DNA of 64,000 bases from Bradyrhizobium sp. CSA112 (GCF_029051645.1 NZ_JAACFS010000004.1:1-64000); one strand, 5' to 3'; counted from the stretch's first letter, positions 8,885 to 17,646 are shown. The notes: generated by a model not told the origin, from the letters alone. A program made the numbers and translations.

Positions 8885-10015
8885 ATGTTGCCTTTGGAAG
8901 GATTAATCGTCGTCTCCGTCGAACAGGCCGTTGCTGCGCCGTTCTGCAGCTCGCGGCTGGCGGATGCCGGCGCGCATGTCGTCAAGGTCGAACGCCCCGA
9001 GGGCGACTTTGCTCGCGGCTACGACGCCGCGGCCAAGGGCCAGAGCAGTTATTTCGTCTGGCTCAACCGCGGCAAGAATTCCGTGGTGATCGACCTCGCG
9101 ACCAGGGAAGGCCGCGCGGCGCTCGAAGAGCTGATCGCGAGCGCCGACGTGCTGCTGCAAAACCTGAAGCCCGGCTCGATGGACAAGCTCGGCTTCTCGC
9201 TGGAGCGTCTGCGAAAAGATTATCCGGCGCTGATCTGCTGCACCATTTCGGGCTATGGCGACGAGGGCCCCTATGCCGACCGCAAGGCCTACGATCTCCT
9301 GATCCAGGCCGAGAGCGGCCTTGCCTCGATCACCGGCGGTCCCGAAGGCCCGTCCCGCGTTGGCATCTCCGTCGTCGATATCGCGACCGGGGCCACCGCG
9401 CACGCCGCCATCCTCGAGGCGCTGATTGCGCGCGGCCGCAGCGGCAAGGGCGCCGACATCCGCATCTCGATGTTCGACGTAATGGCCGACTGGATGGCGG
9501 TGCCGCTGATCAATTCGGAAGCCGGCAATCCACCAAAGCGGATGGCGCTGGCCCATCCCTCGATCGCGCCCTATGGCGTGTTCAATTCCAAGGACGGCAA
9601 GGGCATCTTGATCTCGATCCAGAGCGAGCGCGAATGGAAGAAGCTCTGCGCCGAGGTGCTGGATCAGCCCGACCTGCCGAACGATCCACGCTTTGCCAAC
9701 ATGGTCGAGCGTGTGCGCAACCGCCAGCTCACCGACAAGACCGTTGCCGATAGCTTTGCGATGATGACGCGCGTCGATCTATTGAAGCGCTTAGCGGGCG
9801 CAGATATCGCCTTCGCCGAGGTGAACACCATGGCCGATCTCGCCGTGCATCCGCATCTGCGTCGCATCGAAGTCGATACGCCGAACGGCAAGGTGAGCTA
9901 CGCTGCGCCCGCCGCGATCTTCGTCGGCGAGGACAGGCACTATGGCGCCGTGCCCGGCATCGGCGACCATGTCGAATTGCCAAAAGCTCCCCGTATCAGG
10001 AGCCGCCAGTCATGA
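8885..10015 (+). CDS. Family III (CaiB/BaiF) CoA-transferase
   Basis: A 376-aa class III CoA-transferase. It begins LEGLIVVSVEQAVAAPFCS and contains the HVVKVERPEGDFARGYD segment, WLNRGKNSVVIDL, and GDEGPYADRKAYDLLIQAES, where the Asp of AYDLLIQ is the residue that forms the aspartyl-CoA thioester. These enzymes move CoA between carboxylic acids without ATP. It resembles the mesaconyl/itaconate/succinyl group, but the substrate pair is not determinable. It starts 9 bp after the dehydrogenase and its stop overlaps the start of the hydratase (ATGA), indicating translational coupling. Confidence 0.87.
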   Translation: MLPLEGLIVVSVEQAVAAPFCSSRLADAGAHVVKVERPEGDFARGYDAAAKGQSSYFVWLNRGKNSVVIDLATREGRAALEELIASADVLLQNLKPGSMDKLGFSLERLRKDYPALICCTISGYGDEGPYADRKAYDLLIQAESGLASITGGPEGPSRVGISVVDIATGATAHAAILEALIARGRSGKGADIRISMFDVMADWMAVPLINSEAGNPPKRMALAHPSIAPYGVFNSKDGKGILISIQSEREWKKLCAEVLDQPDLPNDPRFANMVERVRNRQLTDKTVADSFAMMTRVDLLKRLAGADIAFAEVNTMADLAVHPHLRRIEVDTPNGKVSYAAPAAIFVGEDRHYGAVPGIGDHVELPKAPRIRSRQS

Positions 10016-10860
10016 CCGAAAAACTCGATCTCGATCATCTGCGGCAATGGATCGGCCGCGATACGGAAGATTCGGACATCGTCACCGCGCAACTGGTCAA
10101 GGGCCTGCGTGCAACGCTGTTCCAGGACATCGGCCAGCCCAAGACGGGGGACGCCGCGCCGTGGACCACGCATTGGTGCCTGGCGCAGCCGGTGTTTCCG
10201 ATGTCGCAGCTCGGCCCCGACGGCCACCCGACCCGCGGCGGCTTCCTGCCGCCGGTACCATTGCCGCGCCGGATGTGGGCCGGCGGCGAAATCGAATTCC
10301 TCGCGCCCTTGCGTGTCGGCGATGAAGCAAAACGCACCTCGCGCATTGCCGATGTGACGTTGAAAACCGGCTCGACCGGCCCACTGTGCTTCGTCTCCGT
10401 CGAGCACACCGTCACGACACCGCGCGGCACCGCGATCCGCGAGCGGCAGGACATCGTCTATCGCGACATGGGCGGCCCAGCGCCTGCGTCACCGCCCAAG
10501 ACGCCGCCGCCCGTTGCAAAACATCGCGAAAGCCATGTGAGTGATCCCGTGCTGCTGTTTCGCTATTCGGCGCTGACCTTCAACGGCCACCGCATCCACT
10601 ACGACCGCGACTACGTCACCAAGGTCGAGGGCTATCCGGGCCTGATTTTCCACGGTCCGCTGCAGGCGGCGCTGCTCGTCGAGTTCGCCGCAAAACTTCA
10701 TGGCGACTCGGCGCCGCAAAAGTTCAGCTATCGCGGCGTACAGCCCCTGTTCGAAGGCGGCGAGTTCTCGATCAACGCCAACGAGACCCACGCCGGCATG
10801 GAACTGTGGATCGCGAATGCCGAGGGACAGCCGACCATGAAGGGTACGGCGACGTGGTAA
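10012..10860 (+). CDS. MaoC/HTD2-type acyl-CoA hydratase (mesaconyl-C4-CoA hydratase-like)
   Basis: A 282-aa double hot-dog protein. The N-terminal half is the FAS1-type dehydratase domain (WTTHWCLAQPVFPMSQLG, RMWAGGEIEFLAPLRVGD). The C-terminal half is a MaoC-like hot dog with FRYSALTFNGHRIHYDRDYV, in which the His/Asp pair is the expected hydratase dyad, then GYPGLIFHGPLQAALL. This architecture matches Meh-type (mesaconyl-C4-CoA or 3-methylfumaryl-CoA) hydratases and HTD2. With the dehydrogenase and CoA-transferase upstream it forms a plausible activate-dehydrogenate-hydrate module for a C4-C6 carboxylate. No citramalyl- or malyl-CoA lyase is visible in the window. Confidence 0.82.
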   Translation: MTEKLDLDHLRQWIGRDTEDSDIVTAQLVKGLRATLFQDIGQPKTGDAAPWTTHWCLAQPVFPMSQLGPDGHPTRGGFLPPVPLPRRMWAGGEIEFLAPLRVGDEAKRTSRIADVTLKTGSTGPLCFVSVEHTVTTPRGTAIRERQDIVYRDMGGPAPASPPKTPPPVAKHRESHVSDPVLLFRYSALTFNGHRIHYDRDYVTKVEGYPGLIFHGPLQAALLVEFAAKLHGDSAPQKFSYRGVQPLFEGGEFSINANETHAGMELWIANAEGQPTMKGTATW

Positions 10861-10897
10861 GGACTGCAATGCCCGCGGCGATGATGTGTCGCAGCAG

Positions 10898-11797
10898 CTA
10901 TCCGGCGTTAACGTATTTCCGCCAGTTGTGCTCTTCCCGAAAGCCCAGCACCTCGCGCGCCTTCTTGTTCGACAGCGGCGCCTCGTACTCGCCGAGTTCG
11001 CGGGTGATCCGGACACTGGGACAATAGCGGCTCAGCACCTCGCGGGTCGGAATGTTGGCGGTGACGGTGTCGTTGACGGCGTTGAAGACCTGGAAGCCGA
11101 GCCCGTCCTTCTGGATCGCCAGATGCACGATCTCGCCGAGGTCGCGAGCGTCGATATAGCCCCAGGCATTGCGCTTTCGCGACGGCAGATCGGCCAGGAA
11201 GCCGGGAAACATGTCGTATTCATGCGGCTCGATGACGTTCGCGATCCGCAGCGCATAGACGTCGATTCCGTAGCGCATGGCAAAGGCGCGCGCGGTCTTT
11301 TCATTGACGACCTTGGAAAGCCCGTACGAGTCCATGGGATCGGTGTCGTAGTCCTCCTCGAGCGGGAAGCTCCTGAAATCCTTCTCGCCTTCGGCAAAAC
11401 AGACGCCGTAGGTGGTTTCGCTGGAGGCGATCACGATCTTGCGGACGCCGAGTTTCGCCGCGGCTTCGATCACATTATAGGTGCTGATCGTGTTGACGCG
11501 GAACGTCTCGTTATCCGGCTCGATCAGCACCCGCGGTATCGCGGCAAAATGCACGACGGCGTCCGGCGCTGCCGGCGGCCTGCCGCCTTCGAAACGGTCG
11601 AAGCCGAAATGCGTGGTCATGGCGTTGAAGGCCTGGCCGCTGTGCGTCAGATCGGCGATCAGGGTACTGATGCCGGGATAATCGAATGGCTTGAGATCGA
11701 CATTGAGAAGGTCGTAGCCCTTGCTCTTCAGATGCGGCAGGACGTGCCTGCCGGCCTTGCCGGTCCCCCCGGTGAATACCACGCGCTTGCCTGTCAT
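10898..11797 (-). CDS. NAD-dependent epimerase/dehydratase (sugar/uronate SDR)
   Basis: A 299-aa extended SDR from ATG 11797 (MTGKRVVFTG), which has AAGGA upstream. The Rossmann loop is GGTGKAG (residues 10-16). The catalytic Ser region IASSETTYG (123-131) and the Tyr158-x3-Lys162 pair (SYGLSK) are present. Such proteins are UDP-glucose-4-epimerase-like or act on free aldoses and uronates (uronate or L-arabinose dehydrogenases). It is the last gene of an operon behind a sugar ABC ATPase and permease (gaps of 40 and 55 bp), so it probably processes the imported sugar or its lactone precursor. Confidence 0.83.
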   Translation of the reverse strand: MTGKRVVFTGGTGKAGRHVLPHLKSKGYDLLNVDLKPFDYPGISTLIADLTHSGQAFNAMTTHFGFDRFEGGRPPAAPDAVVHFAAIPRVLIEPDNETFRVNTISTYNVIEAAAKLGVRKIVIASSETTYGVCFAEGEKDFRSFPLEEDYDTDPMDSYGLSKVVNEKTARAFAMRYGIDVYALRIANVIEPHEYDMFPGFLADLPSRKRNAWGYIDARDLGEIVHLAIQKDGLGFQVFNAVNDTVTANIPTREVLSRYCPSVRITRELGEYEAPLSNKKAREVLGFREEHNWRKYVNAG

Positions 11798-11852
11798 TTT
11801 CCTTTTCCGTCCGTCGTTGATCGAATGGTGGAGACGTGATCCCCGGCCGCGC

Positions 11853-12851
11853 TCATTCCGGCGACCGGAAATTCCGGATCCGGTCGAAGGCCACGGCAAT
11901 GATAATGAACGAGCCGACGAAGGTGCCCTGCCAGAACGCGCTGATGCCCAATAGCCCGAGACTGTTGCGAATTACCTCGATCAGCGCCGAACCGATCAGG
12001 GCGCCGAAGGCGGTGCCAATTCCACCGGCGAGATTGGCGCCGCCGATCACCGCGGCGGCGATCACCTGCAGTTCCATGCCCGAGCCAAGATTGGTAGTGA
12101 CGGCGCCGAGCCAACCGGTTTCGATCACACCGGCAATGCCGGCCGAGAGCGCGGAAATCATGTAGACGGCCACCTTGGTGCGTCGCACCGGCACACCCGT
12201 CACGATCGCGGCATGCTCGTTGCCGCCGATCGCGAAGACGTAACGGCCAAACCGGGTGAAGTGCAGCACAAAACCGGTCAGCAGCGTCAGCGCGAGCATG
12301 TAGATCACGGGGTTGGCGATCCCGAACAGCAAGGCGCCGCCACCAAGAAACAAGAGCTTGTCGTGATCCGGACCGAACTGGAACACCACGGTGTTGTTGG
12401 ACGCGACCATCGCGAGGCTCCGCGCGATCGACAGCATGCCCAGCGTGACTACAAACGGCGGGATACCCAGATAAGCGATCAGCACGCCGTTGATCGCGCC
12501 GATCAGCAACGCCGTTCCGAGCGAGGCGGCGATGCCGACCTCGATGCTGTAACCGGCATGCATTACGACCGCGAGAATCATGCTGCACAGGCACAGCACC
12601 GAGCCGACCGACAGGTCGATGCCGCCGGTGATGATCACGATCGTCATCCCGAGCGCAACGATCGCGACGAAGGTGAAGTTGCGGGCGACGTTGTAGATGT
12701 TGTTGGAGGTCGCGAACGAGTTGGTCGCAAACGACAGGAAGATGCAGGCCAGGATGACCGCAACCAGGACCCAGAACGCCTGTCGCGAGGTCAGCCAGGT
12801 GAGCAGCGGGAATCTTGCGCGCTTGATGTTGTCGTCGAACTGAATATCCAT
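11853..12851 (-). CDS. Sugar ABC transporter permease (RbsC/FrcC-like)
   Basis: A 332-aa integral membrane protein of the BPD_transp_2 family with eight to ten helices. It contains the family-typical segment VALGMTIVIITGGIDLSVGS, the GIPPFVVTLGMLSIARSL region, and the cytoplasmic coupling loop FAIGGNEHAA followed by the G-V-x-x-x-x-x-K motif that contacts the ATPase. It forms the membrane pore of the importer encoded with the ATPase (12892-13632) and the divergent binding protein (14071-15063). The fructose/ribose/xylose subfamily is inferred; the exact sugar is not. Confidence 0.9.
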   Translation of the reverse strand: MDIQFDDNIKRARFPLLTWLTSRQAFWVLVAVILACIFLSFATNSFATSNNIYNVARNFTFVAIVALGMTIVIITGGIDLSVGSVLCLCSMILAVVMHAGYSIEVGIAASLGTALLIGAINGVLIAYLGIPPFVVTLGMLSIARSLAMVASNNTVVFQFGPDHDKLLFLGGGALLFGIANPVIYMLALTLLTGFVLHFTRFGRYVFAIGGNEHAAIVTGVPVRRTKVAVYMISALSAGIAGVIETGWLGAVTTNLGSGMELQVIAAAVIGGANLAGGIGTAFGALIGSALIEVIRNSLGLLGISAFWQGTFVGSFIIIAVAFDRIRNFRSPE

Positions 12852-12891
12852 CCATGAAACTTTCGGTTACCAGCAAGCTCCAGACGTCTCA

Positions 12892-13632
12892 CTATGCGTA
12901 TTCGATCGCCCCGGTGATCAGTCCCGTCACTTCCTCCGGCGAACTGGCGGCGACATCCTTGTCGGCGACCTTGCGGCCGCGGCGCAATACCACGACGCGA
13001 TCGGCAATGCTGAACACATCCGGCATGCGATGGCTGATGAATACGATCGCGATGCCGCGATCGCGCAGCCGTCGCATCAGGTTAAGGACCTCGGCGACCT
13101 GCCGCACCGAAATGGCCGCGGTCGGTTCGTCCATCAGAACGATCTTGGCGTCGGCGATCCGGGTTCGGGCAATGGCTACCGCCTGTCGCTGTCCGCCGGA
13201 CATCTGCCTGACCAGATCGCGCGGGCGCGTCTCGGATCGCAGCTCGGCGAAGATCTGTCCGGCCCGGCGATACATCGCGGCATAGTCGAGAATTTTGAAC
13301 GGGCCGACGCCTTTGCGGATTTCGCGGCCGAGGAAAACGTTGGCGGCTGCGCTGAGATTGTCGCACAGCGCGAGATCCTGATGCACGATCTCGATACCAT
13401 GTCGGCGGGCTTCGATCGGCCGGTGCATGGACAAATCCTGGCCTTCCATCTGCATCGTCCCATGCGTGGGACGAAAATTTCCGGCCACGATCTTGACGAG
13501 GGTGGACTTGCCGGCCCCGTTGTCGCCCATCAGTCCCACGATCCGGCCGGGCTCGAGCGACAGTGAAACGTCGTTGAGGGCATGAATGGCGCCGAAATGC
13601 TTCGAAACATTTTTCAGTTCGAGGAGGGCCAT
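12892..13632 (-). CDS. Sugar ABC transporter ATP-binding protein (FrcA-like, single cassette)
   Basis: A 246-aa ABC ATPase with Walker A GDNGAGKST (near residue 36), Q-loop IVHQDLALCDN, signature MSGGQRQ, Walker B IVLMDEP and H-loop FISHR. Ribose-type systems usually have a double cassette of about 500 aa. This one is single, as in the Sinorhizobium FrcA fructose importer, and would act as a homodimer. It is the first gene of the minus-strand operon. Its promoter lies in the 438-bp divergent region shared with the binding-protein gene. Confidence 0.9.
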   Translation of the reverse strand: MALLELKNVSKHFGAIHALNDVSLSLEPGRIVGLMGDNGAGKSTLVKIVAGNFRPTHGTMQMEGQDLSMHRPIEARRHGIEIVHQDLALCDNLSAAANVFLGREIRKGVGPFKILDYAAMYRRAGQIFAELRSETRPRDLVRQMSGGQRQAVAIARTRIADAKIVLMDEPTAAISVRQVAEVLNLMRRLRDRGIAIVFISHRMPDVFSIADRVVVLRRGRKVADKDVAASSPEEVTGLITGAIEYA

Positions 13633-14070
13633 TCCGGATTCACCTTGCGCGGAACCGTCGCCGCTGCGCGTCCTGTTCTTGGCCGCTGCGCGTCCTGTTC
13701 CTGATTGAATTACACGGGCTGTAGTCAGTCAATGATCTCGGCGGGAATCAACACCGCGTCCTCGCGAAAAAATCATTTCGCATGTGGTGCAACGCACCAA
13801 ACGAAGCTTCATTGTATTTCTTCGAACATATCCGTTGACTCATCAGGCGTCCGAATTATCCTTATCAATCGCTGATTGTGGCTATCGTAATCGGACTCTG
13901 TCGTCACTGCGGATCACATTCGAGGACAAGCTCGGAATAGTGCGGATGCTAGGGACCTGATAGCCGCCCCCTCACATCAAGCGGTTTCCTTGCCCTCGTG
14001 AAATCTTGAATCAGACGAGCTTCGGCAAAACGGGCGAATAAACGTCCGCTGCAACACGTGGGAGGGACAA
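13633..14070. promoter_or_regulatory. Divergent control region of the sugar transporter operon
   Basis: A 438-bp non-coding stretch between the ATPase gene (minus) and the binding-protein gene (plus). It includes a notably AT-rich part (about 13770-13890) and a perfect 15-bp palindrome, listed separately. Both promoters of the transporter should lie here. A tandem copy of a short GC-rich motif (ggccgctgcgcgtcctgttc, near 13660-13700) occurs next to the ATPase start. Confidence 0.5.
13785..13799. promoter_or_regulatory. Candidate operator: perfect palindrome TGGTGC-AAC-GCACCA
   Basis: Two perfect 6-bp arms around a 3-bp centre, in the AT-rich part of the divergent region between the transporter ATPase and binding-protein genes. 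The size and symmetry suit a dimeric HTH repressor of the LacI, GntR or ROK type. No regulator gene is adjacent, so the cognate protein is unknown. Confidence 0.5.
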
Positions 14071-15063
14071 ATGAACAAGGCACTATTGGCGCTGGTTGCT
14101 GCGGCGATGAGCCTGTCGGCCGGATCGGCCATGGCTCAGAAGAAGCAGCTCGTCATCGTCGTCAAAGGCCTCGACAATCCGTTCTTCGAGGCCATTCATC
14201 AGGGCTGCGAGAAGTGGAACAAGGAGAACGCCAGTTCTCCCTATCACTGCTTCTACACGGGACCTGCTTCGACCTCGGACGAGGCGGGCGAGGCCCAGAT
14301 CGTCCAGGACATGCTTGGCAAATCCGACACCGTGGCGATTGCGATCTCGCCTTCGAACGCGCCGTTGATCGCCAACGCGATCAAGGCCGCCAAGCCCAAG
14401 GTGCCCGTCATGACGCTCGACGCCGACCTCAGAAAGGAAGACGCAGCGCTTCGCAAGACCTATCTCGGCACCGACAATTACCTGATGGGCTTTCGGCTCG
14501 GCGAATATCTCAAAAAGGCAAAGCCGAACGGCGGCACGGTCTGCCTGATCGAGGGCAATGCCGCTGCCGACAACATTCTGCGTCGCGCCTCCGGAACGCG
14601 CGATGCCTTGTCCGGCCAGAAAGGTCTGGACAGACTGAAGGGCGAAGGCGGCTGGACCGAGATCGCAGGTTGCCCGGTCTTCACCAATGACGACGGGCCG
14701 AGGGGTGTGCAGGCCATGTCGGACATCCTCACCGCCAATCCGAAACTCGATGCGTTCGTGATCGAGGGCGGATGGCCGCTGTTCGGCGCGCCGCAACCCT
14801 ATCGTCAGCTCACGGATCAGTATAAGGCGCAGATCGCCAGCAAGTCGCTGGTGATTGTCGCCGCCGATACCATCGGCGAGGAAGTCGCGATCGCCAAGGA
14901 AGGTCGCGTCGAAGCGCTGGTCGGTCAGCGGCCATTCGAGATGGGTTACAAGGCGCCTTCGGTCATGATCGATCTGATCGAGGGCAAGAAGGTGGATGAC
15001 CCGGTATTTACCGGCCTCGACGAATGCACCAGGGAGACCGCGGATACCTGCATTCAGAAATAG
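14071..15063 (+). CDS. Periplasmic sugar-binding protein of ABC transporter (FrcB-like)
   Basis: A 330-aa type I periplasmic binding protein. The signal peptide (residues 1-22) ends SAMAQ. The mature part starts KKQLVIVVKGLDNPFFEAIH, the typical Peripla_BP_4 opening, and continues with VAIAISPSNAPLIANAI, VPVMTLDADL, GTDNYLMGFRLGEYL, then CLIEGNAAADNILRR and the C-terminal lobe. ATG 14071 has GGGAGGG seven bases upstream. The protein delivers a sugar to the permease/ATPase encoded divergently. Four Cys residues in the mature protein could form disulfides, which is a little unusual. A strong terminator follows at 15113-15143. Confidence 0.9.
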   Translation: MNKALLALVAAAMSLSAGSAMAQKKQLVIVVKGLDNPFFEAIHQGCEKWNKENASSPYHCFYTGPASTSDEAGEAQIVQDMLGKSDTVAIAISPSNAPLIANAIKAAKPKVPVMTLDADLRKEDAALRKTYLGTDNYLMGFRLGEYLKKAKPNGGTVCLIEGNAAADNILRRASGTRDALSGQKGLDRLKGEGGWTEIAGCPVFTNDDGPRGVQAMSDILTANPKLDAFVIEGGWPLFGAPQPYRQLTDQYKAQIASKSLVIVAADTIGEEVAIAKEGRVEALVGQRPFEMGYKAPSVMIDLIEGKKVDDPVFTGLDECTRETADTCIQK

Positions 15064-15112
15064 CCGCAAATCCCGTGCAGGGATCGAGCGCGGTCACGGG
15101 TTCGCAGGAAGG

Positions 15113-15143
15113 AAAGAGGGAGGCGCGTGACGCCTCCCTCTTT
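15113..15143 (+). terminator. Rho-independent terminator after the sugar-binding protein gene
   Basis: A perfect 13-bp stem (AAAGAGGGAGGCG / CGCCTCCCTCTTT) with a CGTGA loop, followed by GTTTTC. It starts 49 bp after the stop codon and isolates the transporter from the downstream decarboxylase gene. Its symmetry could terminate either strand. Confidence 0.85.
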
Positions 15144-15258
15144 GTTTTCGCGGGCCAGCTTGACTTCGTAAAGCAATCCATCGAGAGGTGGATCGCTTCC
15201 GCCTTCGCTCAAGCGCCATGGCGGAACATAAGAAAATCCTGATGGGAGCCGCCGCCCG

Positions 15259-16887
15259 ATGTCGTCCCGCAACCGAGCCAAAGCCGCCAACGCCTCCACC
15301 ACCGTGAAGGACGCCACCTTCGGCCTGCTCCGCGCGTTCGGCATCAAGCGCGTGTTCGGCAATCCCGGCTCGACTGAACTGCCGTTCCTCAGCGACTGGC
15401 CCGACGACATCGATTACGTGCTGGGCCTGCAGGAAGCCTCCGTCGTCGGCATGGCCGACGGTTATGCGCAAGCCACCCGCAACGCCGGCTTCGTCAACCT
15501 GCATTCCGGCGCCGGCGTCGGCAATGCGCTCGGCAATATCTATACCGCCCATCGCAACCAGACCCCGCTGGTGATATCAGCGGGCCAGCAGGCGCGCTCG
15601 ATCCTGCCGCTGCAGGCCTTTCTCTATGCCGAGCGCGCCTCGGAATTTCCGCGGCCTTACGTCAAGTACAGCGTCGAGCCGGCGCGCGCCGAGGATGTGC
15701 CGGCGGCAATCGCGCGGGCCTATTACGTCGCGATGCAGCCGCCCTGCGGGCCGACCTTCGTCTCGATCCCGATCGACGACTGGACGCGGCCCACGCAGTC
15801 AGTTCAAGCCCGCCAGGTAAGCCGCGAAATCGGGCCCGACGCGGCGGCGATGAAGGCGCTGGTCGCCGCACTTTCGGCGAGCAAACGCCCCGCCCTCGTC
15901 GTCGGCTCCGCCGTCGACCGCGCCGAGGCTGTCGAACTGATGGTGCGGGTCGCGGAGAAGACGAAGGCCGCCGTCTGGGTCAGCCCGTTCTCGGCGCGCT
16001 GCTCGTTTCCGGAACGGCATCCGCAGTTTTCCGGCTTCCTGCATGCCTCGCCGGGACAGCTATCGGACACGCTGCGCGACCATGACCTCGTGGTGGTGAT
16101 CGGCGCGCCGGTGTTCACCTTCCATGTCGAGGGCCATGCCTCGATCTTCGACGGCGCGACCACGATCTTCCAGATCACCGACGATCCGGACGCTGCCGCC
16201 ATCACGCCGTCGGGCGCCAGCATCATCGCGACCATGAAGCCGGCGCTTTCGATGCTGCTGGACCTCTTGCCCGAAACGACGCGCGCCGTGCCTTCGCCCC
16301 GCACGCTGCCGCCCGCCCCAGTGGCCGCCGACCCGCTTCCGGTCGAATTCCTGCTGCACTCGCTGTCTGAAGCCATGCCCGCCAATGCGGTGCTGGTGGA
16401 GGAAGCCCCCTCGCACCGCCCGGCGATGCAAAAGTTCATGCCGATGCGCGGCCAGGACAGTTTCTACACCATGGCAAGCGGCGGCCTCGGCTACAGCCTG
16501 CCCGCCGCCGTCGGCATGGCGCTCGGACGCCCCGGCATCCGCACCGTCTGCCTGATCGGCGACGGCTCGGCGATGTACTCGATCCAGGCGCTGTGGACCG
16601 CGGCCCAGCGCAAGCTGCCGCTCACGGTCGTCGTCATCAACAACGCCGGCTATGGCGCGATGCGCTCGTTCAGCCAGGTGATGCAGGTGCGCAATGTGCC
16701 TGGGCTGGAATTGCCCGGCATCGATTTCGTCAAGCTCGCCGAAGGCATGGGCTGCCACGCCGTGCGGGTGACGAAGTCATCCGAGCTTGCGGGCGCGCTC
16801 AGCTACGGACTTTCGCATGCCGGCACCAGCCTGATCGAGGTGATGGTGGATTCCGCCGTCCCGCTGCTCTACGCGCAGAAGGGTTGA
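15259..16887 (+). CDS. mdlC: ThDP-dependent decarboxylase, benzoylformate decarboxylase-like
   Basis: A 542-aa thiamine-diphosphate enzyme. The N-terminal Pyr domain has FGNPGSTELPF (Ser38), GLQEASVVGMADGYAQ (Glu59, the cofactor-activating Glu) and NLHSGAGVGNALG (His82). The middle domain has GAPVFTFHVEG (His289). These four match Ser26, Glu47, His70 and His281 of Pseudomonas benzoylformate decarboxylase. The C-terminal PP domain has the Mg-ThDP motif starting GDGSAMYSIQ and ending INN. The expected reaction is decarboxylation of an aryl glyoxylate to an aldehyde plus CO2. No mandelate dehydrogenase or racemase lies nearby, so it may serve another 2-keto acid. It stands alone, preceded by a strong terminator and followed by a palindromic element. 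Confidence 0.82.
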   Translation: MSSRNRAKAANASTTVKDATFGLLRAFGIKRVFGNPGSTELPFLSDWPDDIDYVLGLQEASVVGMADGYAQATRNAGFVNLHSGAGVGNALGNIYTAHRNQTPLVISAGQQARSILPLQAFLYAERASEFPRPYVKYSVEPARAEDVPAAIARAYYVAMQPPCGPTFVSIPIDDWTRPTQSVQARQVSREIGPDAAAMKALVAALSASKRPALVVGSAVDRAEAVELMVRVAEKTKAAVWVSPFSARCSFPERHPQFSGFLHASPGQLSDTLRDHDLVVVIGAPVFTFHVEGHASIFDGATTIFQITDDPDAAAITPSGASIIATMKPALSMLLDLLPETTRAVPSPRTLPPAPVAADPLPVEFLLHSLSEAMPANAVLVEEAPSHRPAMQKFMPMRGQDSFYTMASGGLGYSLPAAVGMALGRPGIRTVCLIGDGSAMYSIQALWTAAQRKLPLTVVVINNAGYGAMRSFSQVMQVRNVPGLELPGIDFVKLAEGMGCHAVRVTKSSELAGALSYGLSHAGTSLIEVMVDSAVPLLYAQKG

Positions 16888-16903
16888 GGCGAGTCTCTCT
16901 CCA

Positions 16904-17023
16904 CGTCATTGCGAGGAGCGAAGCGACGAAGCAATCCATTCTTTCTTTGCGCGGTGAGATGGATTGCTTCGCGGAGCCTGTCATCGGGCGCGCATTCGCG
17001 CGACCCGTTGGCTCGCAATGACG
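16904..17023. repeat. Palindromic intergenic element (family A, copy 1)
   Basis: Outer arms CGTCATTGCGAG (16904-16915) / CTCGCAATGACG (17012-17023) and inner arms CGAAGCAATCCAT (16927-16939) / ATGGATTGCTTCG (16959-16971), all perfect. It is a nested inverted repeat lying between convergent genes. A second copy with the same arms is at 38744-38855. Confidence 0.85.
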
Positions 17024-17037
17024 CGGAGAGACCGAGC

Positions 17038-17646
17038 TCACGCCCGCGCCGCCGCGATTTCGCCCGCAAGGCGGCCATAGTCGGCCCACACCAGATTCAG
17101 GAACAGCGGCGGCTCCTGCTGCGCCTGAAGCATCTGCGCGCAGCGCGCCTTGGCGCCCTCCATCCCCCACCATTTCTGTGCCGACACCGCGAGCTTGCGA
17201 AAGTGATTGAGCGTGCTTGAAAATTTTCGGCGGTCGGCGCCGGCAAGGCCGGCGCAATGGTTGAGCCAGTTGAATCCGGCGACGACGGCGCTCGCCAGAT
17301 CGTTCGTGGTGTCGCCGGTGAATTCGATCACCGTTTCCTCGTGCGGCCGGTGCCGAAGGTAGCCGTCCAGTATCGCCGCTTGCGAATCCGGCTCGGCGAG
17401 CAGCTTGAATTCACCCCTCGGCACCATCACGAGATAGCGGGCCGCTTCCAGCCGCGTGTGGTCGCAGACCGTCTGCCTGTCGGCGCCGGCATTCGATGCC
17501 GCCCGCTTGCAGGCCGGATAGACCCATTTCCCGCCATCGGCGGCGTCGAGATATTGCCTGCCCTGCTTCTCGATATCCAACAGCAGCGCATGCGGAGCAT
17601 CCGGCGTCGCCGGCGCCTTTCCGAACGGCCATGCACGCCAGCTCAT
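17038..17646 (-). CDS. Conserved hypothetical protein, 202 aa
   Basis: A soluble protein starting MSWRAWPFGKAP and rich in Trp, Cys and His. It has no signal peptide and no membrane segment. Segments such as LLLDIEKQGRQYL, VCDHTRLEAARYLVMVP and ALFLNLVWADYGRLAGE-like helices suggest a compact alpha/beta fold. I do not recognise the family. It is convergent with the decarboxylase gene and separated from it by a palindromic element. The coding strand was chosen because the opposite-strand frame (17257-17760) is a low-complexity Arg-rich shadow. Confidence 0.6.
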   Translation of the reverse strand: MSWRAWPFGKAPATPDAPHALLLDIEKQGRQYLDAADGGKWVYPACKRAASNAGADRQTVCDHTRLEAARYLVMVPRGEFKLLAEPDSQAAILDGYLRHRPHEETVIEFTGDTTNDLASAVVAGFNWLNHCAGLAGADRRKFSSTLNHFRKLAVSAQKWWGMEGAKARCAQMLQAQQEPPLFLNLVWADYGRLAGEIAAARA

